DNA of 64,000 bases from Proteromonas lacertae. Lineage: Eukaryota > Sar > Bigyra > Opalinata > Proteromonadidae. Below the pieces are notes generated by a model. That model did no database searches and was not told the DNA's origin. It saw only the letters and a program-made list of their open reading frames with translations. The translations under genes and the position numbers were made by a program. The stretch lies in assembly GCA_002245135.1 (NCBI GenBank), contig NGBS01000316.1, positions 38,090 to 102,089 on the forward strand, given 5' to 3'. The first letter of the stretch is position 1, and each line of letters begins with the position of its first letter. This document shows positions 46,060 to 56,014 of the stretch, piece by piece.

Positions 46060-46830
46060 TTATTTATGCTTAACACTATAAGCTAAAAAGTTTTCTAAAT
46101 CAAGTTGTGGATTATAAATACCTTTTTTATTAAATCCACAAGGTTTTGTTAAACCATTATTAACAGGCATACTTCTTACTCTTCTTCTCTTACCTGCACC
46201 ATTACTAACTGGCATTCTTCTTGCAATTAGTTTTCTTAAACCAGCACCATTTTGTTTATATCTTAAACCACCTCTAACTCTTCGTTTACCATAACCGAAT
46301 TTTGATGATGTATTATACACTTTATCAGCTACATCAGCAACTTTATCAAAACCTAATGTATTAGCAACATTACGAGCTTTTCTTGCTATATTGCTTATAT
46401 ACTTCTTCTCTCTCAATGCACTATTAATCTCTTTTGCTTTTTCAATACCATTTTTAAATTTGTCAGAAGTTACAAAATCTTTAACTTTTGTTATTCCTGA
46501 TTTTATCCAACTACCTAAACCTGCTGATCTAATCAATCTACCATCATTAGCAAACCTATATCTTCTAGTTGTTCTTACTTTTCTTGCTTTTCTTGCATTT
46601 CTTCTTTGTTTTACTTGTCTACAATTTATAGTTAATGAGATTCCATTAGTTTTTCTTCTTCTTAAAGGACATCTTCTTGTAGTAGTTCTTCTAGTTGATC
46701 TTCTTCTTCTTCGTCTACCATAACCCATATTCTCAATACTATCACCAATTGCTGGTCCAGCAAATGGTATTAACTTTGCTGCATTTGATAAAATTTTTGA
46801 TTTTTTTAACCAATCTTTAAACTTACCCAT
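46060..46830 (-). CDS. Arg-rich core/pVI-pX-like protein
   Basis: 256 aa. An N-terminal amphipathic helix (FKDWLKKSKILSNAAKLIPF) is followed by GYGRRRRRRSTRRTTTRR, a long basic region and Gly-rich GYGKRRVRGG segments. Layout resembles adenovirus pVI (membrane-lytic helix) and pX/pVII (basic core) proteins, which in Polintons and adintoviruses lie near the protease gene, as here. Gly-Gly type sites could be adenain cleavage points, but I did not establish that. Probably a virion core or membrane-active protein. Confidence 0.6.
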   Translation of the reverse strand: MGKFKDWLKKSKILSNAAKLIPFAGPAIGDSIENMGYGRRRRRRSTRRTTTRRCPLRRRKTNGISLTINCRQVKQRRNARKARKVRTTRRYRFANDGRLIRSAGLGSWIKSGITKVKDFVTSDKFKNGIEKAKEINSALREKKYISNIARKARNVANTLGFDKVADVADKVYNTSSKFGYGKRRVRGGLRYKQNGAGLRKLIARRMPVSNGAGKRRRVRSMPVNNGLTKPCGFNKKGIYNPQLDLENFLAYSVKHK

Positions 46831-46902
46831 TGATATATATGTTAAGAAATCTATAAATAACTGGTCATTAAATAAATTCTTAATATATTAAAAATATTAA
46901 AT

Positions 46903-47466
46903 ATGAATATATTCACTAATGTTTATGCTTATGGTAGTAGAGTGATAGATAGTAATAATATTAAAACAGATGCAATATCAAATCATGACATAATTAAAAT
47001 AATGACATTTTTTCCTGCAGCTAATAAATATTTTAAAGGTGTATATTTATGGAATGAAAATCAATATATTAATAAATATAAAGATTGTAATAAATGGTGT
47101 GTTATACTATGCACAAATAAAACAAGTGATAAGAGATCAAAAATTGGTCACTGGGTTAGTTTAATTATTGATAATGATAAAAAAGAGATATTATATTATG
47201 ATAGCTTTGGTGAACCACCAAAAGAAATAAAAAAATTTTATAAAAGAATGCAAAGATGTAAGAAATACCCTGATGAATTATATCAAATTAAAATAAATAG
47301 AGTAAAACATCAAAGAACTAATAGTGCAAGATGCGGATATCATGCAATTTTATTTTTATTATCAATATTAGATAATAATAAAACATTTAAAGAAGCAACT
47401 AATTTTAATACAATTGAAGGTGAAGCTAAAGCAAAATTATTACAAAATAAATTTAAAATGATTTAA
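46903..47466 (+). CDS. Adenain-type (Ulp1-like) cysteine protease
   Basis: 187 aa, near the usual 180-210. The catalytic set is visible: His83 in IGHWVSLII, Asp100 in LYYDSFGEPP, Gln137 in KHQRTN and Cys144 in ARCGYHAILF. This is the order and spacing of adenovirus maturation protease and Polinton PRO. It would mature capsid or core precursors. The gene starts at an ATG 72 bp from the divergent core-protein start. Confidence 0.92.
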   Translation: MNIFTNVYAYGSRVIDSNNIKTDAISNHDIIKIMTFFPAANKYFKGVYLWNENQYINKYKDCNKWCVILCTNKTSDKRSKIGHWVSLIIDNDKKEILYYDSFGEPPKEIKKFYKRMQRCKKYPDELYQIKINRVKHQRTNSARCGYHAILFLLSILDNNKTFKEATNFNTIEGEAKAKLLQNKFKMI

Positions 47467-47879
47467 TTATTTTTATTATTATTATTATCTGTGTATGTTG
47501 ATTTAGTTTTTAAAAACTTTTGTTCTTCTATATAACCAGGTTGATCACTATCCCAATGATAACCAATTATAGAATGCCATGCATCATTTGTCTTCATCTT
47601 AAACTCTAAACGAAGATATGTTTCTTCTAATGATGTTATTACATTTGAATCAATAAAATGTCTTTCATCATTCACAGTTCTACAGATTTGTAACTTCTTC
47701 CAAGCCTTTCTCACTATTTCTCTAACAGCTTCTCTCTTAAAAACTGATTGATATTCCCAAAAATCATAATAATTACTAGCTTCACAAAGCAAGTTATCTA
47801 CCTGATTAAGCATTTCATCAAATTGCTCTTTTGTACATACACTTATAAAATACTTGTATTTTTTATCGAAAATATACAT
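47463..47879 (-). CDS. Unknown 138 aa protein, convergent with protease
   Basis: The 3' end overlaps the protease stop by a few bases. Sequence is helical with many aromatic residues (SNYYDFWEYQSVF, WHSIIGYHWDSDQPGY) and an Asn/Lys tail. ATG chosen at 47879, two codons inside a GTG start. No homology recognised. Confidence 0.5.
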   Translation of the reverse strand: MYIFDKKYKYFISVCTKEQFDEMLNQVDNLLCEASNYYDFWEYQSVFKREAVREIVRKAWKKLQICRTVNDERHFIDSNVITSLEETYLRLEFKMKTNDAWHSIIGYHWDSDQPGYIEEQKFLKTKSTYTDNNNNKNN

Positions 47880-47906
47880 TTTCACTTTTTGTCCGGAAAA
47901 ATGAAA

Positions 47907-50012
47907 CTAAAAATATTTTGATTTTTTATACATATAGCCGTTATGTAACAAATGTTTTCTTCTTCTCTTACCTGTACCATATAAATCAGTATGAGCTAAT
48001 ACATTATCTTGTTCAGTAGTAAATTCAGGATGATGTATATCATTATAAATATATACATATTTTTTAAGTGATCTATGTATAACAACAACAACTTTATCAT
48101 TAAATTTACATAGAAAAGGATAGTTATAATATTTATATACACCATCATTAGGCATATCTAATAAATAATTATTTATTTGAATTTGACATCGATCTAAAAC
48201 ATACCAGTCTTGACTATTTTCATAATAATTAGGTATGATACTTAATGTAGCACATACAATTTTCTTTTCTTCTTCAGTTTGTCCAGGTTGTTCACCCCAA
48301 TTTATGTGATATCTTTTTGGGAATAAAACATTACTATTTTTAGCTTCTTCATCATCTATTATATTAATCAAGGGACACATTAAATATAAATCTTCCTTAG
48401 CTTTACTTAAATTACTATGAAAGAATCTTAATTGACATTCAGCATAAGTATTTATAGAATAATCATAACCATAAAATCTTAACATATTTGATTTCTTTTT
48501 TAATTTATCGAAGGGATATATTTCTGAATTTTTAATAGGCAATTGAATATTGAATTTATTTACATATGCTATAAAATTATCATAAGAAACATTATCTTTT
48601 AATATTACTATCTTTTCATTTTTAAATTTGTTATTCATATAACCTTGAACATCATATATATAAGTTATCAAATGAAATAAATCTACTGCATAAATATGAA
48701 GTAGCTGTTCCAACGATAATTTTCTCACATTACTTTTATTAGTTATAAATGTATTAGGATCTTCATCATTAAATCTATATAAAACAAATGTAGGAGGTTT
48801 TAAATCAGTACTTTTCGTAAAATTAATACTATTTTTACTATTTGGTTCATATTTTAAATTTTGAGAATCTAAACGAAATGGAACTTCATCATATACCCAA
48901 TCTGTTTCAGAATCAGTATCATTATTATTATCTACTGATGTAACAGGTTCATTTGGAGCTTCTGAATCTACTGGTGTAACAGGTTCAGTTGGGGCTTCTG
49001 AATCTACATCATCATTATTTTGAAATATTGATGAATAAGGTACTTGTCTTGTAGTACCATCTAATCTAAAATGATTAACTGTATCTGGTGGAGCAGTCGG
49101 ATGTGATGGTGGTGTTATTGGTGAATATACCGGTGATACCTCTCTTGGTATTTCATTATTATTACTATAATCACTTGAAACTAAAGGTGGTGGTATTGGT
49201 AAATCATTTTCATCATAATTAAGTCTATATGTATCATCATCAATATCATCTTGTACTGATTGAGCTTGTTGTTGTTGTGGTGGTGGTGGTGGTGATGATG
49301 GTTGAGGTTGAGAGTGTTGTTGTTGTTGTGGAACAACAGGTTGTTGTACCACATTATTTCTAAAATTTACATTTACATTACCTCTATTAGGATTTGTAAC
49401 TTGATATCTTCCATTATAATCTGCTGATAAAGCTTCTTCAACAGGTAATAATGGTGGAAAAGAACTGATATATTTTTTCTTTTGTGCTAATCTATTCATA
49501 TAAAACATAATTGCATCAGCATAATGATTTGTATCTCTTTGTCCTTCTTTTATATTATTTGATTCAAGTATTTTTTGAATTGTTGCTATGTAATTCATTC
49601 TATATCCATTAGAAGCAGATGATGGTAAACCCATTATATTTCTTTTGTCATAATCAGGAGGTTCAGGATATACATTACCATCTCTTAAACTAGGTATTTT
49701 ATACTTACTAATAAAAAATAATTCTGTAACACAATTATATATCAATACAGCTATAGAGAATGCTGTTCTTTCTTGTTGTGCAGTTATATACCAAAATTTC
49801 GTTTTCATTAACTTATTAATAAATATTCTTATCTTATTAATTGTTACAGAACAATACACTTGAATCGTTTGTGAATGAATTGATCTATCTATTAAAGGTT
49901 GATTTTCATAAGGATCATCAGGTAAATCATCATCATCTTCCTCATCATCATTATTACTATCTTCATTATTATTTTGTTGTTGTTGTGAATGTGGTTGAAT
50001 TGATTGATTCAT
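47907..50012 (-). CDS. Unknown ~700 aa element protein
   Basis: Begins MNQSIQPHS (an earlier ATG at 50051 in the same frame would overlap the upstream gene further). An acidic start leads into a helical domain (RIFINKLMKTKFWYITAQQ), a Gln/Pro/Ser-rich low-complexity centre and a folded C-terminal domain (about 48.6-47.9 kb) with RRRK and aromatic segments. No polymerase, helicase or ATPase motif is seen (no YxDTD or Walker A). Its size and place suggest a structural or terminal-protein-like role, unproven. Confidence 0.55.
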   Translation of the reverse strand: MNQSIQPHSQQQQNNNEDSNNDDEEDDDDLPDDPYENQPLIDRSIHSQTIQVYCSVTINKIRIFINKLMKTKFWYITAQQERTAFSIAVLIYNCVTELFFISKYKIPSLRDGNVYPEPPDYDKRNIMGLPSSASNGYRMNYIATIQKILESNNIKEGQRDTNHYADAIMFYMNRLAQKKKYISSFPPLLPVEEALSADYNGRYQVTNPNRGNVNVNFRNNVVQQPVVPQQQQHSQPQPSSPPPPPQQQQAQSVQDDIDDDTYRLNYDENDLPIPPPLVSSDYSNNNEIPREVSPVYSPITPPSHPTAPPDTVNHFRLDGTTRQVPYSSIFQNNDDVDSEAPTEPVTPVDSEAPNEPVTSVDNNNDTDSETDWVYDEVPFRLDSQNLKYEPNSKNSINFTKSTDLKPPTFVLYRFNDEDPNTFITNKSNVRKLSLEQLLHIYAVDLFHLITYIYDVQGYMNNKFKNEKIVILKDNVSYDNFIAYVNKFNIQLPIKNSEIYPFDKLKKKSNMLRFYGYDYSINTYAECQLRFFHSNLSKAKEDLYLMCPLINIIDDEEAKNSNVLFPKRYHINWGEQPGQTEEEKKIVCATLSIIPNYYENSQDWYVLDRCQIQINNYLLDMPNDGVYKYYNYPFLCKFNDKVVVVIHRSLKKYVYIYNDIHHPEFTTEQDNVLAHTDLYGTGKRRRKHLLHNGYMYKKSKYF

Positions 50013-50700
50013 AATCGTTATTATCATATATATCTTTATCATCTTCTTCATTAAAAGGTTGTGTATGATCTTTTGTTTCTTTTTGTATTTTTCTAATTCT
50101 TTTATTTTCTAATTTAACAACATTCAATCTTTCTTTAGGATGAAGCACAACAAATGGATTATTTCTTAATATATAATTAGAAGCAATACATAATTCATCA
50201 ATAGCTTTATTTAATCTATCAACAATTATTTTAACATCATTGTTTGTTTCATAGCTATATTGATATAATGATTTATTTCTTGAAAACGGTCCATGTTGAT
50301 ATAACGATTTACACCAGTTAAATAACTTCATATGTACATCATATAAATTATAGATTCTATTAAACTCATGATCAGGCCATCCTACTGGTATAAGTCTCTT
50401 ATCAATTATTTCATCTAATCTAAATCTTGTTAACTTTTTTGCATTATCATATATAATATCTTCATAATCTTCATTACTAAGATGTTCATCATTGCCTACA
50501 ATACTTATATTATCAGAATCAGTATTTTCTTCTGTTTCATCATCATCATCATCATTATTAGCATTAACAGAATTATTACTATTATTAATACCATTATTAC
50601 TAGAATTGCTACGACTGTTATTATTTGAGTTATCTACTGCTGTACCTTCATCATCATCAAAATTTAATAAATCTCTACGTATTCTATTACGATTGTTCAT
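49969..50700 (-). CDS. Unknown acidic protein overlapping the next gene
   Basis: About 243 aa. Asn/Ser/Asp-rich N-terminus (DDDDDETEENTDSD), then a helical domain (RLDEIIDKRLIPVGWPDHEF). It ends 44 bp inside the following gene in another frame, so expression could be by reinitiation or a frameshift to one long product. ATG at 50700. Divergent to the minor capsid gene over 52 bp. Confidence 0.5.
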   Translation of the reverse strand: MNNRNRIRRDLLNFDDDEGTAVDNSNNNSRSNSSNNGINNSNNSVNANNDDDDDETEENTDSDNISIVGNDEHLSNEDYEDIIYDNAKKLTRFRLDEIIDKRLIPVGWPDHEFNRIYNLYDVHMKLFNWCKSLYQHGPFSRNKSLYQYSYETNNDVKIIVDRLNKAIDELCIASNYILRNNPFVVLHPKERLNVVKLENKRIRKIQKETKDHTQPFNEEDDKDIYDNNDYESINSTTFTTTTK

Positions 50701-50752
50701 TATGTGAGAAAAAATCAATTAACTTTTTATTTGAATAATTCTTATACATATA

Positions 50753-51721
50753 ATGCAACCTAAGAGTGATACTAATAAATTAGGTCATAGAAGAGCAATT
50801 TTTTTATCATCAACTGATATTATTGAAAGAGAGTCAGATGTATATACAAAGTGTTTATCAACACCTGTTATAACTGAAGAATATCAGTATATTACGTTAA
50901 ACATAGCAAGAATATCAAACAATAACATATACACTATTCAAAATGATGTTAATGAAAAAGTATGTTTTGATATAGAATATTTTCATGTAAATGATCCTAT
51001 AAAACCCTTAAATGATCCAAGCGTAATATTAAGCGGACCAAAATTAAATACATTAGAGATAAAGATACCACAAAATCATTATAGTGGTGAAGAGTTTTTA
51101 AATTATTTAACAAAGAGTATGTTAACTGAATTAAAATTTACTACACTAGTACGTAAAGATATTTTACCTGTAAAAGAAAAAGATGAAGATGAAAGTTTTA
51201 ATTATTTCTTACATCCTCAAGCTGGAGATAAGATATTTGACTGGTATGATAAGACTACGAATAGATTAAAATTATATTGTGCAATATATACTCACTTTGG
51301 TAATTATATACTAACAAAAATAAAAATGCGAATGCCTAACCTATTTGGTAGGTTATTAGGTAGTAATGTAATAGATGACGAATTAATTATATTAGATAGT
51401 AATCCATCGCATAGTTGGGGTACAAAAGAACAATACTATGATCATAAATTTTTATTAACACCATCACTTATATGGTGTAATGTAATACAAGTTAGATGTA
51501 GTTGGGTTAATAATGGTGAGAATTCAGCTGTTTTAGCAAACATACCTATAACTGATATATCAAACACAAATATAACATGGGTTAATCCACAAATAGATTG
51601 GTCAACTAAAAAGATGCAATTTCATGATTATCAAAAAATAAAGTTCAATCTATCAAATGAAGATGGTTATGCTATAGATTTAACTAATATATCATTTCAA
51701 TTTGAGATAATAGTTTATTAA
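50753..51721 (+). CDS. Penton-type minor capsid protein
   Basis: 322 aa, the usual Polinton mCP size. Beta-rich chain with KIPQNHYSGEEFLNYLTKSM, MPNLFGRLLG, a late DYQKIKFNLSNEDGYAIDL stretch and a hydrophobic end, matching the single jelly-roll penton proteins of Polintons and virophages. It lies directly before the major capsid gene on the same strand, the standard order. Expected to form capsid vertices. A decayed homologue's N-terminus is at 21.24-21.38 kb. Confidence 0.82.
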   Translation: MQPKSDTNKLGHRRAIFLSSTDIIERESDVYTKCLSTPVITEEYQYITLNIARISNNNIYTIQNDVNEKVCFDIEYFHVNDPIKPLNDPSVILSGPKLNTLEIKIPQNHYSGEEFLNYLTKSMLTELKFTTLVRKDILPVKEKDEDESFNYFLHPQAGDKIFDWYDKTTNRLKLYCAIYTHFGNYILTKIKMRMPNLFGRLLGSNVIDDELIILDSNPSHSWGTKEQYYDHKFLLTPSLIWCNVIQVRCSWVNNGENSAVLANIPITDISNTNITWVNPQIDWSTKKMQFHDYQKIKFNLSNEDGYAIDLTNISFQFEIIVY

Positions 51722-51783
51722 ATACTTATATAATTTTTAATTTTTGATTGTATTACCATTTTTCTTACCAAAATTAAATATAT

Positions 51784-53313
51784 ATGAATAATATAACAAC
51801 TGTACCACAATCTCAAATTCATAACAGTGTTGTACCAACATTAATACCTGATTATGTCTACATTCCTATTACACCTAACCAAACAAGAGATGTAGTTGTT
51901 TTAAGTCAAACATCATCAACTGATACAATAACTTTTGAATTATCACCAGATAGTTGTATGAATTTATCAAAATCTTATCTCGATTTTGATTTAATAATCG
52001 ATCCTCATATAGTATCTGCAAATCCTGGTAATCCTGCTGCAGCTGGTAATGCATATACTATAGCAGGACGAGCAGCAGCAGCATTACCAGGTCCTGCAGT
52101 AGGTGAAACTCATGCTTTAAGATTAAGAAACACAATGAATTTTAATTCAATTAAAGTATACAACAAAACAGGAACAGTATTATGCGATTTAGATAACAGC
52201 TATAATGAATATAGAGACTTAATGCATGAATTATCTTATCATTGTCCAGATGATGTGAAAGGTATTAAATATTATGATGATACATTTGATGGATGTCATG
52301 TAGCAAAAGATAAAGCAAATGGTCAATATGAAGTAATAGATCCATTATTATTACATTATACTCCTGGTAATAGAACAAGATCTAGATGTGGTCTTAAAGA
52401 AGAACATTATATGGAAGTGATAGATCCTGTAGGAGGTGCACCAATGGTTGATATAAGAATAAAAAGGCATTGCCGATTTCATTTTGCTGATTTATTTAAT
52501 ACAATTTTATCATGCAAAAGTGATATTTATTTTGGTGAAACAATTTATATTTCAATAACATTTGCAGGAATTAATTCATGGATATTATATAAGCATAAAT
52601 TAATTGCACAAACAGCTGAGGCTGATCATGATGGAGAAAGCTATTATGATGAATGGACAAGATTTATTGAAATGAATATAATAAATCCAAAATTATATGT
52701 TGCATATAATAAAAGTCCACAATGTAATGCAAATACAATTAATTATGTTACTCATCATGGTATAGATTTTACTGATTTCAATATAGTTCAGTTAGTAAAA
52801 GATACTATTACAGGTGATCCTAATTTTAGCTATAATTTTACTATTAATAGTAGTTTAGGTCCTTATGTGAAATATATATTATATAGAGTTTATATGAATA
52901 ATGTTGCAACTAGAACACCTTTACCTTTTAAGTTTGCTGATGATAGAGTTAAATGGCAAATAAATGATACACCATGTACACCAGATTATTTAAATATAAC
53001 TAAATATGAAACATTTGAAAAATTATATCCTATAATTAGAGGAACATATTTTGAGAGATGTCATCAAGAAATTGATTGGTATGAAAGATTTTTTGATATA
53101 TTAAATTTCGGAAGTGATTCATTAACTGATATAAAATCAAGAGCAGGTAGAGATTTAAGTAAAGATTTAAAAATTACTTTTGAAGCAAGAAATCATGTTT
53201 TTGATACAAATAATACTGCTCATCATGCAGTAATGACATATCATCACAAGTTCTACATTATAACAGGTAAGATGTTAATCATCTCAGCTAGAGGAGTAGA
53301 GAAGGTGATTTAA
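51784..53313 (+). CDS. Major capsid protein, double jelly-roll
   Basis: 509 aa. The start has VPTLIPDYVYIPITPNQTRD and SQTSSTDTITFELSP, followed by a first jelly-roll and a second (about 52.66-53.2 kb), with an aromatic-rich core. Length, place and adjacent genes match Polinton and virophage MCP, which builds trimeric capsomers of an icosahedral shell. A Gly/Ala-rich loop (about 52.02-52.11 kb) may be an exposed insertion. No introns. The frame is complete, which argues that the element can still code for particles. Confidence 0.85.
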   Translation: MNNITTVPQSQIHNSVVPTLIPDYVYIPITPNQTRDVVVLSQTSSTDTITFELSPDSCMNLSKSYLDFDLIIDPHIVSANPGNPAAAGNAYTIAGRAAAALPGPAVGETHALRLRNTMNFNSIKVYNKTGTVLCDLDNSYNEYRDLMHELSYHCPDDVKGIKYYDDTFDGCHVAKDKANGQYEVIDPLLLHYTPGNRTRSRCGLKEEHYMEVIDPVGGAPMVDIRIKRHCRFHFADLFNTILSCKSDIYFGETIYISITFAGINSWILYKHKLIAQTAEADHDGESYYDEWTRFIEMNIINPKLYVAYNKSPQCNANTINYVTHHGIDFTDFNIVQLVKDTITGDPNFSYNFTINSSLGPYVKYILYRVYMNNVATRTPLPFKFADDRVKWQINDTPCTPDYLNITKYETFEKLYPIIRGTYFERCHQEIDWYERFFDILNFGSDSLTDIKSRAGRDLSKDLKITFEARNHVFDTNNTAHHAVMTYHHKFYIITGKMLIISARGVEKVI

Positions 53314-53366
53314 AAATTATGATTTTAATTACAATTTAATATTTCTATTGCTATTATTACTTTATT

Positions 53367-54128
53367 ATGTTTAAGTTTGAAAAAATAAATAACATAAGGG
53401 TTGAACCTGTAGATGGTGGTGAAAAATTCAATCCTAAGAAGATAGTTGGTTATGATTATTTCAATGAGCCATTTTGTAACATTTTTATAGTTGCTCGTAA
53501 AAATAGTGGTAAGACTACTCTCATCTATAATATATTAAGACATGTTTTGGATCCAAGATATAAAGAAAAACAACATGTTCACTTCTTTGTGGGAACTATC
53601 AAACAAGACAAGTTATATGATTCAATCAAAGAATTACTCGATTATCACGAAATTGATTATGATGAAAATGATTCACTCATTGATCCAGAGTCAGGTGAGA
53701 ATGTGGTAGAGAGAATGATGAAAGAAATAAATGATGTTGATAAAGATAATTATTCTTATGCTGAGCATATTATGATCTTTGATGATCTTAGTTTAGAATT
53801 AAAAACATCAACAATAATACCTGTACTGATGAAAGAAAATAGACATTTAAAATCAAAAATTATTATTAGTAGTCAATATATAACAGATATAGTACCAGCA
53901 GCTAGATCACAAGTTGATTATTGTCTTACATTTTATGGGTTAAGTAATAGAAATCTATTTGATTTATACAACTCATTAAATATATGGATCCCTGAGTATG
54001 AAACATTTAAAAAATTATATCTTGCAGTCACTAAACCACAATTCAATTTTTTATATATTGATAATGTTAAAAAAGTCTTTAGAGCAAATTTTAATATTAT
54101 GATTGAAGATCATTCTGAAGTTTCTTAA
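53367..54128 (+). CDS. A32-type genome-packaging ATPase
   Basis: 253 aa. Walker A is ARKNSGKTT (residues 43-51) and Walker B IMIFDDLS (Asp139/Asp140), with a downstream polar SSQYITD sensor. FtsK-HerA superfamily, expected to pump element DNA into the capsid. Immediately downstream of the capsid gene, same strand, as in other Polintons. Normal length. Confidence 0.9.
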   Translation: MFKFEKINNIRVEPVDGGEKFNPKKIVGYDYFNEPFCNIFIVARKNSGKTTLIYNILRHVLDPRYKEKQHVHFFVGTIKQDKLYDSIKELLDYHEIDYDENDSLIDPESGENVVERMMKEINDVDKDNYSYAEHIMIFDDLSLELKTSTIIPVLMKENRHLKSKIIISSQYITDIVPAARSQVDYCLTFYGLSNRNLFDLYNSLNIWIPEYETFKKLYLAVTKPQFNFLYIDNVKKVFRANFNIMIEDHSEVS

Positions 54129-54183
54129 ATAATATTTTTATAAATATATATATATATATATATATATTCATTAATAAAAAATA

Positions 54184-54855
54184 ATGTTTATTGGGGATAG
54201 AAATAAAGTTGATGTATTAGATGAAGATAAATTAATAGATGATATTACAAATAATATTACAGATAAATTAGATGAAGTGAAAGATCAAATTCTAACAGTA
54301 TGTAATACAATAAATAGTGTAGTAAATAATATACCTCGTACTATAATACCAAGACCTTATTGTTTGCATAAACAACATACATTTTATTCTATGAAAAGAA
54401 AATATTTAGTTAATGGATCACCTGTATGGGATACTAAAATTACTAAAATACCAATCAAAATAGAGATGTTTGAGCATTTTATGAAGATTAAATTATATGA
54501 TGGTTTTACATGTAATTATAGTGGATATATAGGTCATCAATTATATTTAGATGAAGATGATATCATCAAAGCTGAACCTGGTAGAGATGAATATTTACAA
54601 CGTTATTATAATATACTACTAGGATTATACTCTAATAAATTATTCCCCATTAGAGCAACAAATGTTAAAGATACTTATCATACATTAACTAATAGACCTT
54701 ATTATGAGATAAAACATACATTAGTTAATAATAATAATAATCAACCTACATTATGTATTGTAGCTGATCAATACCCTAATCAAGAATATCTTGCAATACC
54801 AAGACAGACATTCTTCACAGATTATATGAACACAGGTATTACAGAATTCTTTTAA
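54184..54855 (+). CDS. MFIGDRN protein 1
   Basis: 223 aa, unrecognised. Starts MFIGDRN, then a coiled-coil-like acidic stretch (IDDITNNITDKLDEVKDQIL), then a beta-rich domain with TKIPIKIEMFEHFMKIKLYD. The following gene shares the opening and the domain pattern, so they are tandem paralogues. A trimeric stalk-plus-head (fibre-like) role would fit this build and the place after the capsid genes, but is inference. Confidence 0.6.
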   Translation: MFIGDRNKVDVLDEDKLIDDITNNITDKLDEVKDQILTVCNTINSVVNNIPRTIIPRPYCLHKQHTFYSMKRKYLVNGSPVWDTKITKIPIKIEMFEHFMKIKLYDGFTCNYSGYIGHQLYLDEDDIIKAEPGRDEYLQRYYNILLGLYSNKLFPIRATNVKDTYHTLTNRPYYEIKHTLVNNNNNQPTLCIVADQYPNQEYLAIPRQTFFTDYMNTGITEFF

Positions 54856-54955
54856 TATAATAATAATAATAATAATAATAATACGTATATATAAATCAGT
54901 TTTAAATTTCTTGATGAATTTAATAGATTTTATATTTTTTATAATATATAAAATT

Positions 54956-55840
54956 ATGTTTATTGGTGATAGAAATAATAATACATTAGATATTGATACA
55001 AAAGAGATTGCAAGTGAGATATCAAAAAATGTTAGTGTTAATATAGATATTCAAACATTATCAGATTCTATATCACAAAAGATTCAAATACCAACACCTA
55101 ATATAACTGTAGATAGTAATAGTATATCAACCTATATAAATCAACCAATAAATGATAATACTGATACTAAAACAAAAGCAATAAAAGATGAAGTAGATCA
55201 AATTTATAATGAAGTTGATACAATAAGAAATATTGAAAGAGTTGTAGGTTGTAATGATTATAATACTGATGAAGAATTATATATGACTCAAGGTTTTGGT
55301 AAATATGATTCAATTTATAATCATCTTAAATTAATAAATATATATAACCCACAACCTTATAGTATTCAAATTACTACATGGACTGTAAAAGTTACTAGAA
55401 CAGATAATACATCATCAATTATAGATCAGATACCTATTAAAGTTACAATATTCATGAATTCTATAAGAATCAAAATTTATAATACACATCAATTAATTTA
55501 TAATGATAGATCAGATATAAAACAAATTGATATTTATCTAGATGATAATCATTTATTATCAAAATTATATAGTAATCAATCTGTATTAACTGATTTTTAT
55601 AATAAGCTTATTGAAAAATACCCTAATGATGGTAGTAATTGTATAGTATTCCCATTACAAGTTTATAATAATTCTCAATACCCATCAGAATACATACCAA
55701 CACATTTTATATTAATAAATGATAATAAACCTAATCTACATTTACAAAGTGATAGTATTGAAGGTTATCAAAAACAATGTATATTACCTGGTGTTATTGA
55801 AACTATGTATATTGATTACAGTATTATCAATCCTTTATAA
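54956..55840 (+). CDS. MFIGDRN protein 2
   Basis: About 295 aa. The start at 54956 is chosen because it begins MFIGDRN like the paralogue, although an in-frame ATG exists 42 bp upstream. A longer helical region precedes the same beta-rich part (DQIPIKVTIFMNSIRIKIYN and a DIYLDD strand). Last gene before the right terminal repeat. See the previous entry for role. Confidence 0.6.
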   Translation: MFIGDRNNNTLDIDTKEIASEISKNVSVNIDIQTLSDSISQKIQIPTPNITVDSNSISTYINQPINDNTDTKTKAIKDEVDQIYNEVDTIRNIERVVGCNDYNTDEELYMTQGFGKYDSIYNHLKLINIYNPQPYSIQITTWTVKVTRTDNTSSIIDQIPIKVTIFMNSIRIKIYNTHQLIYNDRSDIKQIDIYLDDNHLLSKLYSNQSVLTDFYNKLIEKYPNDGSNCIVFPLQVYNNSQYPSEYIPTHFILINDNKPNLHLQSDSIEGYQKQCILPGVIETMYIDYSIINPL

Positions 55841-56014
55841 TATACTATTTATTACATCATCAATATCTTTTAGTATAATTTTAGTATATTTTTAGTGAAT
55901 TATAAACACCTTTTATTAATTTTAGTGAAATCCCACCATGTATTATAAAATATTTATCCCATCATCCTTTATATCCCTACCAGTAAAACCAGTAGAACTT
56001 AGAATAACATAGCT
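55841..56014. other. Right-end noncoding DNA of the element
   Basis: 174 bp between the last gene and the right terminal repeat. It contains a motif TTTTAGT.A repeated two or three times (about 55.87-55.93 kb) but no gene. Confidence 0.5.
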
